From NCBI GenBank assembly GCA_018895125.1, contig JAHIOR010000017.1:1-19785 (forward strand): a stretch of DNA of 19,785 bases. Reading direction: 5' to 3'. The notes under the pieces were generated by a model. The model was not told the origin of the DNA. It made no database searches and was given only the letters and a program-made list of their open reading frames with translations. A program made the position numbers and the translations under genes. Of the stretch, positions 13,862 to 19,785 are shown one piece after another. The first letter of the stretch is position 1. Each line of letters begins with the position of its first letter. The stretch is from Patescibacteria group bacterium. GTDB lineage: Bacteria > Patescibacteriota > Minisyncoccia > Minisyncoccales > GWA2-46-15.

Positions 13862-14935
13862 ATGAAATTAACGAAGTTAACGGGATCTCGACAAGACCCC
13901 TTGTTTTATTGTGGTTGTTTTGCTTTTGCCTTGCTTTTAATTACTCCCATTCTTGGCGTGCCTGTGTCTAATAATATCTTCTCAACCGGATTATCTGAGG
14001 AAGCTTCTAAAGGCAATTCCAATTCACATCTTGCCCTAGGACCTTTTACTGGCGTCTTCCAATCGCCAGATTTTTATTTAATCCAGAGAAATAGTTTTAA
14101 GGCCATGCCACCATCAGGAACAATTAAACCTCAAGTTTTAGCTACCTTGTCTGAGAATGAAGAAGATCTGACTGGCGATCGCAGCGGCATTGTTGAATAT
14201 ATTGTTAAGGCCGGGGATACTCTTTCGTCAATTGCCGATCAATTCGGGTTGTCTTTAGAAACAATTCTTTGGGCCAATAATTTAACCAAAAACTCAACTG
14301 TAACAATTGGCAAGAAACTGGTTATTCTGCCAACATCTGGAACCATGCACATGGTTAAGGCTGGCGAAACTCTGGGTGAAATTGTTAAGAAATATAAGGG
14401 CGATTTAACTCAAACCATTAGCTTTAACGATCTAGATAATGAAAACCAGGTTTTTATCGGAGACATTGTTGTTATTCCCGGAGGAATTTTACCGCCCAAA
14501 CCAGTAGTTGCAGTCAAGCCGACGCCGGGTTTAGCGCCAACAACCGCTGGTTATTTCCTTTGCCCGGTTTCTTCTCCTTGTCGGATTACCCAGGGATTGC
14601 ATTGGTATAATGCTATTGATTTTAGCCATGGTAAATGCGGTGAACCGATTTATGCAGCTGCTTCAGGCATAGTTCAAAGGGCCAAGACAACTACTTTAAC
14701 TTCAAGATGGGCTTTTGGAGGTGCTGGTAACCATATTAGTATTTCCCATCCAAACAATACAACCACTTTTTACGGCCATCTCTTAAGCGTTGTTGTTAAT
14801 GTAGGCGATCAAGTTTCCAAAGGACAAGTCATTGCCTATATGGGAGGCGCTCCGGGCACCCCTGGTGCTGGCAGGTCAACTGGCTGCCATTTGCATTTTG
14901 GGATAACCGGAGCCAGTAATCCCTTTGCCAGATAG
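13862..14935 (+). CDS. LysM-LysM-M23 peptidoglycan endopeptidase
   Basis: This 357-aa secreted or membrane-tethered cell-wall enzyme has an N-terminal hydrophobic segment (about 14-34) after a basic start, acting as signal or anchor. Two LysM peptidoglycan-binding repeats follow (about 112-157, YIVKAGDTLSSIADQFGL; and 163-207, MVKAGETLGEIVKKY). After a Pro/Thr linker comes an M23 LytM-type zinc peptidase domain (about 231-357) with ligand candidates His247, Asp253 and His345, plus His306 (YGH) and His343 (HLHFGI). M23 enzymes cut peptide cross-bridges of peptidoglycan, in division or surface remodelling. The His-x5-Asp spacing (HWYNAID) is longer than the classical His-x3-Asp but is, to my knowledge, common in CPR versions. 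It is the only plus-strand gene in the middle of the window, with its own terminator; no clear promoter was seen. Confidence 0.92.
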   Translation: MKLTKLTGSRQDPLFYCGCFAFALLLITPILGVPVSNNIFSTGLSEEASKGNSNSHLALGPFTGVFQSPDFYLIQRNSFKAMPPSGTIKPQVLATLSENEEDLTGDRSGIVEYIVKAGDTLSSIADQFGLSLETILWANNLTKNSTVTIGKKLVILPTSGTMHMVKAGETLGEIVKKYKGDLTQTISFNDLDNENQVFIGDIVVIPGGILPPKPVVAVKPTPGLAPTTAGYFLCPVSSPCRITQGLHWYNAIDFSHGKCGEPIYAAASGIVQRAKTTTLTSRWAFGGAGNHISISHPNNTTTFYGHLLSVVVNVGDQVSKGQVIAYMGGAPGTPGAGRSTGCHLHFGITGASNPFAR

Positions 14936-14952
14936 ATAGTTTTTTTGTTAAC

Positions 14953-14975
14953 AACAGCGTTACCCGCTGTTTTTT
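14953..14975 (+). terminator. Intrinsic terminator of the M23 peptidase gene
   Basis: AACAGCG (14953-14959) and CGCTGTT (14965-14971) form a perfect 7-bp stem with a TTACC loop and run into a T-tract (14970-14975). It lies 17 bp after the stop codon on the plus strand. It overlaps the very end of the convergent DksA-like gene region, but lacks a T-run in the minus direction. Confidence 0.85.
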
Positions 14976-14977
14976 AG

Positions 14978-15337
14978 TTAGCGTTTGCAGTTTTGGCAAA
15001 CAGCAGTTTCCGGGATGGCTTCCAGCCTTTCTTTGCTTATTTCCTGATGGCAGGTTTTACAGGTGCCATATTCCCCCTTTTCCATGCTTTCCATCGCCAG
15101 ATTTATTTGTTGTAATTTTGTTTCTAAAGTTCTTTCTATAGAGATGAGATTTTCATATTCTTCAACCTCATCAGCCTCTTCTTCAAGATTGCTTCCTTGA
15201 AAATTAGGAAAGCGGGCTGCCCAATCGCTTTTCAAATTCTTCTTTTTGTCAGCAAAAGAATCCAGCTCTTTTATCAGACCCTGTTTTTCTTTTTCAAGTC
15301 TGGTTTTAATCTTTTCAATAAATTCTTTTTCTATCAT
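14978..15337 (-). CDS. DksA/TraR-family C4 zinc-finger protein
   Basis: The 119-aa protein has a long charged helical hairpin (about 1-85) and a C-terminal zinc finger with Cys93-x2-Cys96 and Cys114-x2-Cys117 (GTCKTCHQEI...VCQNCKR). This is the DksA/TraR layout, in which the coiled coil enters the secondary channel of RNA polymerase and modulates initiation, often with ppGpp. The canonical tip DxxDxA motif is replaced here by an acidic EEADEVEEYEN stretch (about 53-63), so the activity may differ from E. coli DksA. It follows the 344-aa membrane protein by 26 bp on the same strand and may be the last gene of the rpsO-pnp transcript. Gene name not assigned, because DksA and TraR-like paralogues cannot be separated here. 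Confidence 0.85.
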   Translation of the reverse strand: MIEKEFIEKIKTRLEKEKQGLIKELDSFADKKKNLKSDWAARFPNFQGSNLEEEADEVEEYENLISIERTLETKLQQINLAMESMEKGEYGTCKTCHQEISKERLEAIPETAVCQNCKR

Positions 15338-15363
15338 AAATTGTTTATTATTTTTTTATTCTG

Positions 15364-16398
15364 TTATTTGGTTCGGATTAGATCCATTGTTTTAGTCATA
15401 ATTTCTCCAGAAGAAGTAATGATCAAATAATCCTGGTAAACAGACCAACAAATTCCAAGATTGCTTTCTTTAAAGGAAAGATAGCGAAAGGCAGTGCCAG
15501 CATAAGCAGCTTGTTTAAAAGAGGTAGTAACCAGGGTAGTTTGTTTATTTAGGATAACAAAGAGATTATTAAGGTCTGAAGGCATGGTTGGTTCCCAAGA
15601 ATTTAGCAGGCTTAAAGCGGAATCTTTGTCTTTGGTCTTAATAACCAGGCCAAAGCCTTGTTTCAAGTTATTTTTACCGTAAATATAGAAGTCAAAATCT
15701 TTAATTTCGTCAGAAATAGGAGTGAAAAAGTTCTCCGGGAGTCCTAATCCAAGTTCCCCAGCCAAGCTTTTTAGTCCCCAGAATTGGTCATTTTTTTTAG
15801 GCAGGATCTCATAAAATTCAGGATCAGAGCTAGTCAAAATAATGTCATTAATGGCTTGTCTGAGTTGTTCTTGGGTATTTTCTTCCTGGCCAAGGTCAAC
15901 AATTTTTATCTCTTTAACTGCAATAATTGGTATGGGTGGAATTTCCGGACTTATAGATTCTGTTGGCGATGGGGTGGGAGATTCAGGAGACGGAGATAAG
16001 GGAACAGATGCTGATGGAGACGGAGATGGCTGGGGAGTTGGTTTTTTTCTTATCACCAGATACCAGTATGTAAAGCCGATTAAGAAAAGAAAAGCAAAAA
16101 ACGAAAGAACAATAGCAGTTCTGACCAGAATCTTTTTCCAAGGAGAAATTTTTCCTATTCTAGAAGATATTTCTTCTTCGGAGTTTTTTCCTTCCGGTTC
16201 TGGAATGGGATTTTCTCCTGGGATCATGGTTTTAATAATTTCCTCCCGCTGGGAAGTCTCTTTAGCCAGTTTTTCTTCAAGCTTTAACCTAGAGATTTTT
16301 TCTTTCTCTTTAAGCGCTTCTTCTTCTTGAAGCTTGGCCAAGTCTTTGGCCATAGTTCTAATTTCTTCTCTTTTTAGGAAAATCAGTTTCTCTGACAT
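15364..16398 (-). CDS. Single-pass membrane protein with Pro/Ser linker and extracytoplasmic domain, function unknown
   Basis: The 344-aa protein has a cytoplasmic charged coiled-coil N-terminus (about 10-58, KREEIRTMAKDLAKLQEEE), one transmembrane helix (about 92-115), a low-complexity Pro/Ser/Thr linker (about 119-158), and an extracytoplasmic alpha/beta domain (about 159-344). I do not recognise the last domain. The start at 16398 overlaps the pnp end by 41 bp; an alternative ATG at 16353 (MAKDL) would leave a 4-bp gap instead. I keep the longer form because the first 15 residues continue the amphipathic helix, with moderate confidence. The gene follows pnp and precedes the DksA-like gene. 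Confidence 0.75.
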   Translation of the reverse strand: MSEKLIFLKREEIRTMAKDLAKLQEEEALKEKEKISRLKLEEKLAKETSQREEIIKTMIPGENPIPEPEGKNSEEEISSRIGKISPWKKILVRTAIVLSFFAFLFLIGFTYWYLVIRKKPTPQPSPSPSASVPLSPSPESPTPSPTESISPEIPPIPIIAVKEIKIVDLGQEENTQEQLRQAINDIILTSSDPEFYEILPKKNDQFWGLKSLAGELGLGLPENFFTPISDEIKDFDFYIYGKNNLKQGFGLVIKTKDKDSALSLLNSWEPTMPSDLNNLFVILNKQTTLVTTSFKQAAYAGTAFRYLSFKESNLGICWSVYQDYLIITSSGEIMTKTMDLIRTK

Positions 16399-18508
16399 TG
16401 TCTTTATCTTTTAACATTGTCTTTAAAGAAAGATTGATTCTTCCCTGTTGATCAATGCTGATAACTTTGACCGGGACGCTGTCCCCAATTTTAACAACGT
16501 CTTCAACTTTCCCTACTCGATAATTAGCAAGCTCGGAAATATGAATTAATCCCTCTTGGTTGGGCAGATATTCTGCCATAGCGCCAAAGTCAAAAAGTCT
16601 GGTGATTTTAGCCTGGAACGTTTCACCAACTTTTGTCTCGTGGGTAATATTTTCAATCCATTTTAAGGCTTTTTGAGCTGAATCTTCAGTTTCAGCAGTA
16701 ATGAAAATTAAGCCGGTTTGTTCAATATCAATAGTGGCTCCGGTTTGATTGACGATTTCGTTAATAACCTTGCCGCCAGGCCCGACTACTTCCCTGATTC
16801 TTTCCGGGTTGATTTGGATAGTCAAGATTCTGGGAGCATAAGGAGACAGTTTTTCTCTTGGCTTGGCAATGACTTTTTCGGTAATGTCTAGGATTTCCAG
16901 TCTGGCCCTTTTTGACTTTTCCAATGCAATTTTTAAGATTTCCGTAGTAATCCCTGAGATTTTAACATCCATTTGGATAACTGTAATTCCCTGCCTAGTG
17001 CCAGCTGCCTTAAAATCCATATCACCATGATGGTCTTCTGGTCCTTGGATATCAGTTAAAACTGCGAATTTCCCAGTTTCTTCATCCATAACCAGGCCAA
17101 TAGCAACGCCAGCTGCCTGGCCCTTAATAGGCACCCCGGCATCCATTAATGCCAAAGAGGCGCCGCAAACAGAAGCCATTGATGAAGAGCCGTTGGAAGA
17201 TAGAATTTCAGAAACTACCCTAATAGTATAGGGGAAATCTTTAGCTTTGGGGATAAGTGGCAGGAGAGCTTTCTCCCCGATCATGCCATGACCAATTTCT
17301 CTCCTTCCCGGTCCTCTCATTGGCTTGGTTTCGCCAACAGAATAAGGAGGGAAATTATAATGGAGCATAAATCTCTTTTTACCTGAAATTTCCATGCCTT
17401 CAAGTAATTGTTGGTCTCCGGGAGCGCCTAAGGTTAGAATTGATAAAGCAGTTGTTTGTCCTCTGGTGAAAAGTCCAGAGCCATGGGTTCTTGGCAGAAC
17501 ATTGACCTCGCAAGAAACATCTCTTAATTGATCAGGGTTTCTGCCGTCAGGCCGTTTGCCATCTTTTAAGATGTTTTCAGTCATGATTTTGTCAGTCTCG
17601 TCCTCAATCAGAAACATAAGCACTCTGGAACTAATCTGGCCAGGGTATTTTTCTTCAATAAGATCAATTAGCTCTTGTTTAAGGCTGGATTCTTGCTGGT
17701 AGCGTAAGGTTTTATCTTTTTCAAAAAGAATTGGCGCTAACTTTCCGGCTAAGAATTCTTTAGCTGTTTTAATTATTTCCGGATTATCCGGGACTATTTC
17801 AGCTTTCTTCTTACCAAATTTATCAATGATTTGTTTTTGAAAATCAATAATTTGTTTTAAATAAGGCTTGGCGAAATCAACTGCCTCTAAGATTAAGCTC
17901 TCAGGAGACTCTGATCCCTGCCCCTCAATCATATTAATAATCAGCTCGTCGTTTTTAAAGTTTCCGGAAATAATTAATTCAAATCCGTTTTCTTCTTCAG
18001 GCTCGATAGTCGGATTTAAAATAAACTCACCATTAACCATGCCGATTCTGACTGCGGCTAAGGGTCCATTCCAGGGAATATCAGAAAGAGATAAAGCCAT
18101 GGAAGCAGCAATAATTCCCAGAGTATCTGGTTCATTTTGTTCGTCCCAGGATAGGACAGTGGCCACTACCTGAATTTCTTTAAAAAACCCATTAGGGAAC
18201 CTTGGCCTGATAGTTCGGTCAATCAGTCTGGCATTTAAAATGGCCTTATCAGATGGCCTGCCCTCTCTTTTCATATACCTTGATCCTTTTATTTTCCCAG
18301 CAGCATAATATCTCTCTTCATAGTCTACGGTTAAAGGGAAAAAGTTTTGGTTAGGAGTGTTCGGGGACATAACAGCCGTAGATAGGACAACCGTATCGCC
18401 GTATCTGGCAAAAATGCTTCCAGAAGCTTGTTCAGCTAAATTTTTAATTTCCAGAGTTAGTTTCCGGCCATTAAGTTCTAGTGTGAATTTTTCTGAACTT
18501 TTATTCAT
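16358..18508 (-). CDS. pnp: Polyribonucleotide nucleotidyltransferase (PNPase)
   Basis: PNPase degrades RNA 3'-to-5' by phosphorolysis and is a core part of bacterial mRNA decay. The 716-aa protein is of normal length and has all domains: first RNase PH domain (about 12-145, with YMKREGRPS and RPRFPNG), helical linker, second RNase PH domain (about 325-550, with the catalytic-site stretch DIQGPEDHHGDMDFKAAGT at about 487-505), KH domain with the GPGG loop (about 573-576), and S1 RNA-binding domain (about 636-705, GLIHISELANYRVGKVEDVVKIGD). Its start codon overlaps the stop of the NYN gene by 4 bp (ATGA), indicating coupled translation. The position behind rpsO is the widely conserved rpsO-pnp arrangement. 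Confidence 0.97.
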   Translation of the reverse strand: MNKSSEKFTLELNGRKLTLEIKNLAEQASGSIFARYGDTVVLSTAVMSPNTPNQNFFPLTVDYEERYYAAGKIKGSRYMKREGRPSDKAILNARLIDRTIRPRFPNGFFKEIQVVATVLSWDEQNEPDTLGIIAASMALSLSDIPWNGPLAAVRIGMVNGEFILNPTIEPEEENGFELIISGNFKNDELIINMIEGQGSESPESLILEAVDFAKPYLKQIIDFQKQIIDKFGKKKAEIVPDNPEIIKTAKEFLAGKLAPILFEKDKTLRYQQESSLKQELIDLIEEKYPGQISSRVLMFLIEDETDKIMTENILKDGKRPDGRNPDQLRDVSCEVNVLPRTHGSGLFTRGQTTALSILTLGAPGDQQLLEGMEISGKKRFMLHYNFPPYSVGETKPMRGPGRREIGHGMIGEKALLPLIPKAKDFPYTIRVVSEILSSNGSSSMASVCGASLALMDAGVPIKGQAAGVAIGLVMDEETGKFAVLTDIQGPEDHHGDMDFKAAGTRQGITVIQMDVKISGITTEILKIALEKSKRARLEILDITEKVIAKPREKLSPYAPRILTIQINPERIREVVGPGGKVINEIVNQTGATIDIEQTGLIFITAETEDSAQKALKWIENITHETKVGETFQAKITRLFDFGAMAEYLPNQEGLIHISELANYRVGKVEDVVKIGDSVPVKVISIDQQGRINLSLKTMLKDKDNVRETDFPKKRRN

Positions 18509-19092
18509 TTTGATGATTTCTTAAGTAAGTAATTCTGGAGAGAGCTTCCTAGATCAATAAATTCATCAGCTTCTTCTTTTAGTTTTGCTGAAGCTGATCG
18601 GCCAAAAGCAATAACTTCGGTTCTTTTACCCTTGTTTTCCAAATATTCGATCAAAGGAACAAAATCTCCATCTCCGGAGCAAAGACAAACAACATCACAG
18701 CTGGAAGCCACTCTAATGGCGTCAATAACAATACCGACGTCCCAATCTCCTTTTTTAACACCGCCGTAAAATTCTTGAAGGTCCTTGACCCTGGTTTCAA
18801 TTCCTAATTTGGTCAGAGCCTCAAAAAACAGTTTTTCTTCGCCGGTCTTGGTTCTGATTACATATGCAAAAGCCCTAACTAGCTTTCGGTTTGAAACAGC
18901 GGTTTTTAAAATAGCCGAGAAATTAACCCGGGTTCCATAAAGGTTTTTAGCTGAATGGTAGAGATTTTGAACATCGATTAAAACTAAAACCCGCTGTTCG
19001 GCATGTTTTAACGAGTACTCCGGCGCGCCCGGCTGTTCACTTTCCGAGTCCGATTTTTTTAATAATTTCATTAAATCTTTTCTCGTCTTCAT
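18505..19092 (-). CDS. NYN-domain (LabA/PIN-like) putative ribonuclease
   Basis: The 195-aa protein carries a NYN domain, a PIN-like nuclease fold, from about residue 33 to 182. Conserved acidic positions are visible: Asp40 in VLIDVQN, Asp118 and Asp124 in DVGIVIDAI, and Asp141/Asp143 in CSGDGDF, with the following IAFG strand typical of LabA-type proteins. These acids would bind metal for RNA cleavage; activity is inferred. The gene sits between rpsO and pnp, overlapping rpsO by 56 bp and pnp by 4 bp. An internal ATG at 19071 would shorten the rpsO overlap to 35 bp and lose only a charged tail, so the start is uncertain. Context suggests an RNA-turnover partner of PNPase. Confidence 0.88.
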   Translation of the reverse strand: MKTRKDLMKLLKKSDSESEQPGAPEYSLKHAEQRVLVLIDVQNLYHSAKNLYGTRVNFSAILKTAVSNRKLVRAFAYVIRTKTGEEKLFFEALTKLGIETRVKDLQEFYGGVKKGDWDVGIVIDAIRVASSCDVVCLCSGDGDFVPLIEYLENKGKRTEVIAFGRSASAKLKEEADEFIDLGSSLQNYLLKKSSK

Positions 19093-19303
19093 TTTTTAAA
19101 TAACCAAGTAAGGTTCTTCTTTTAGAAATCATTTTCAAAAGCCCCTTTTTAGCGGCAAAGTCTTTTGAAAACTTTTTAAGATGTTTAGCCAGTCTGTCGA
19201 TTTCTACAGAAAGGATAGCGATTTGAGCTTCAGGAGAACCAGTATCTTTTTCGTGAAGCTTGGCTTTATTAATGGCTTTTTGCTTTTCTTCTGGTGTTAA
19301 CAT
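19037..19303 (-). CDS. rpsO: 30S ribosomal protein S15
   Basis: The 88-aa protein has the family's usual length and motifs: HEKDTGSPEAQIAILSVEI (about 17-35), the helix around HLKKFSKDFAAKKGLL (about 41-56), and SKRRTLLGYL (about 60-69). S15 binds 16S rRNA at the central domain junction early in 30S assembly. It is the first gene of the rpsO-NYN-pnp cluster and lies divergent from miaB. In many bacteria S15 represses its own mRNA by binding the leader; a hairpin is present in the leader here, but no specific S15 motif was identified. Confidence 0.97.
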   Translation of the reverse strand: MLTPEEKQKAINKAKLHEKDTGSPEAQIAILSVEIDRLAKHLKKFSKDFAAKKGLLKMISKRRTLLGYLKNEDEKRFNEIIKKIGLGK

Positions 19304-19339
19304 GTACGATATATTTATTAGCTCATTATAACTTATTAA

Positions 19340-19358
19340 CCCCTTTCCTAGAAAGGGG
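19340..19358 (-). other. Hairpin in the rpsO leader / promoter region
   Basis: CCCCTTT (19340-19346) and AAAGGGG (19352-19358) form a perfect 7-bp stem with a 5-nt loop, 37 bp upstream of the rpsO start. If transcription begins from the promoter at 19367-19395, the hairpin is at the mRNA 5' end. If the TATAAT at 19325-19330 is the real -10, it overlaps the -35 region and would be an operator-like element. Confidence 0.5.
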
Positions 19359-19366
19359 CAATTAGT

Positions 19367-19395
19367 ATTCTGTTATATTTCTATTAATTAGTCAA
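19367..19395 (-). promoter_or_regulatory. Candidate promoter of the rpsO operon
   Basis: The minus strand has TTGACT (19390-19395) and CAGAAT (19367-19372) with a 17-bp spacer. Transcription would start near 19360, giving a leader of about 57 nt that includes the GC-rich hairpin. A second candidate is the perfect TATAAT at 19325-19330 with no clear -35, giving a leader of about 15 nt. The sequence does not decide between them. Confidence 0.4.
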
Positions 19396-19407
19396 ATCGT
19401 ACTACCC

Positions 19408-19445
19408 TAACATATAGCACTGACGGTCGTCCATCGTATATGTTA
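19408..19445. promoter_or_regulatory. 38-bp dyad between rpsO and miaB
   Basis: TAACATATA (19408-19416) and TATATGTTA (19437-19445) are perfect 9-bp arms. An inner dyad, GACG-GT-CGTC (19422-19431), has exactly the same centre (19426.5). The double symmetry argues against chance. It lies upstream of both divergent promoters, so a shared operator is a natural reading. Confidence 0.6.
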
Positions 19446-19463
19446 AGTCGTTATTTAAGTAAA

Positions 19464-19493
19464 TTGACGTTTCAATGATTACTTGCGTAGAAT
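19464..19493 (+). promoter_or_regulatory. miaB promoter giving a leaderless mRNA
   Basis: TTGACG (19464-19469) and TAGAAT (19488-19493) are separated by 18 bp. Both hexamers match consensus at 5 of 6 positions. The expected start of transcription (about 19500-19501) coincides with the ATG at 19501, so the mRNA would have no or almost no leader. Confidence 0.65.
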
Positions 19494-19500
19494 GGATAAT

Positions 19501-19785
19501 ATGAAAAAATTCGTTCAGACGTATAATATCGTTACTTATGGCTGCGCGATGAATCGATCGGATTCGGAGCGAATCACCACGGTTTTGGAAAAGGCCGGTT
19601 ATAAAAAAGCAAGGCACAATCGACCTCCCGACCTTTTGGTTTTTAACGCCTGTTCAGTCAGGCAATCTGCAGTTGACCGGATTTACGGGCAGATGGGAAA
19701 GTTCACTTCTTTAAGAAAAAGAAATCCCAAGTTTAGAGCTGCAGTAACTGGTTGTATTTTGCCTAAAGACAGAAAAAAACTCTTA
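19501..19785 (+). CDS. miaB: tRNA methylthiotransferase MiaB, N-terminal part (truncated by window end)
   Basis: Ninety-five codons are visible. The peptide has the UPF0004 domain of methylthiotransferases: TYGCAMNRSDSERI with Cys15, NACSVRQSAVDRIYGQ with Cys51, and VTGCI with Cys85. These three cysteines bind the auxiliary iron-sulfur cluster. MiaB adds a methylthio group to isopentenyl-A37 of certain tRNAs. The CSVRQ-A form of the second motif fits MiaB better than RimO or MtaB, but the radical-SAM and TRAM domains are beyond the window, so the subfamily is a strong guess. The start at 19501 is the first ATG, and in-frame stops lie just upstream. Confidence 0.88.
   Translation, partial: MKKFVQTYNIVTYGCAMNRSDSERITTVLEKAGYKKARHNRPPDLLVFNACSVRQSAVDRIYGQMGKFTSLRKRNPKFRAAVTGCILPKDRKKLL

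Noticed and set aside
19402..19617. 71-aa minus-strand ORF overlapping the start of miaB
   Set aside because: It runs antisense through the conserved MiaB Cys motif and the spacer dyad, with no family features.

Overview
The window looks like a chromosomal segment of a Candidate Phyla Radiation bacterium (Patescibacteria, probably Parcubacteria-like). Four things point there. The DNA is AT-leaning. A type IV secretion (T4SS) operon has the gene order typical of that group: a VirB6/TrbL-like protein, a small helical protein, PrgI, a separate TraC/VirB4 N-terminal protein, the VirB4 ATPase, an acidic membrane protein, a pilin-like protein and Cys-rich secreted proteins. The genes are compact and tightly spaced, and almost none has a Shine-Dalgarno sequence. 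The phylum call is inference from gene content; no 16S or marker tree is available here.

Region 1 (1-11952, minus strand) is one long T4SS operon. It reads from a promoter with an extended -10 (TGCTATAAT, 11944-11952), through a leader made of five perfect 24-bp tandem repeats (11822-11941), then virB6-like, a 140-aa protein, PrgI, the TraC-N-like protein, virB4, an acidic membrane protein, a pilin-like protein carrying a C-terminal HExxH metallopeptidase-like domain, a 335-aa Cys-rich secreted protein, and the signal peptide of a gene cut by the window edge. virB4 is interrupted inside its Walker A motif by a 663-residue LAGLIDADG intein (4839-6827). The ATPase can only form its P-loop after protein splicing.

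Region 2 (11953-13861) holds a small membrane-anchored winged-helix protein with a PaaX/Cas2-like C-terminus. It is flanked on both sides by related hairpins with a GATA loop in the same orientation. Next come rsmA (ksgA), whose stop codon lies in a 16-bp tandem duplication, and a divergent intergenic region with a 33-bp palindrome.

Region 3 (13862-16398) has a plus-strand LysM-LysM-M23 cell-wall hydrolase ending in a good intrinsic terminator, converging on minus-strand genes for a DksA/TraR zinc-finger protein and a single-pass membrane protein with a Pro/Ser linker.

Region 4 (16358-19785) is an RNA-metabolism cluster on the minus strand: rpsO, a NYN-domain (LabA-like) putative RNase, and pnp, all overlapping or coupled. 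The plus-strand miaB diverges from rpsO and is cut by the window end. The rpsO-miaB spacer holds a 38-bp dyad and a promoter that would make miaB mRNA leaderless.

The points most worth following up are the P-loop intein, the repeat-built leader of the T4SS operon, the pilin-protease fusion and the hairpin-bracketed Cas2/PaaX-like gene.
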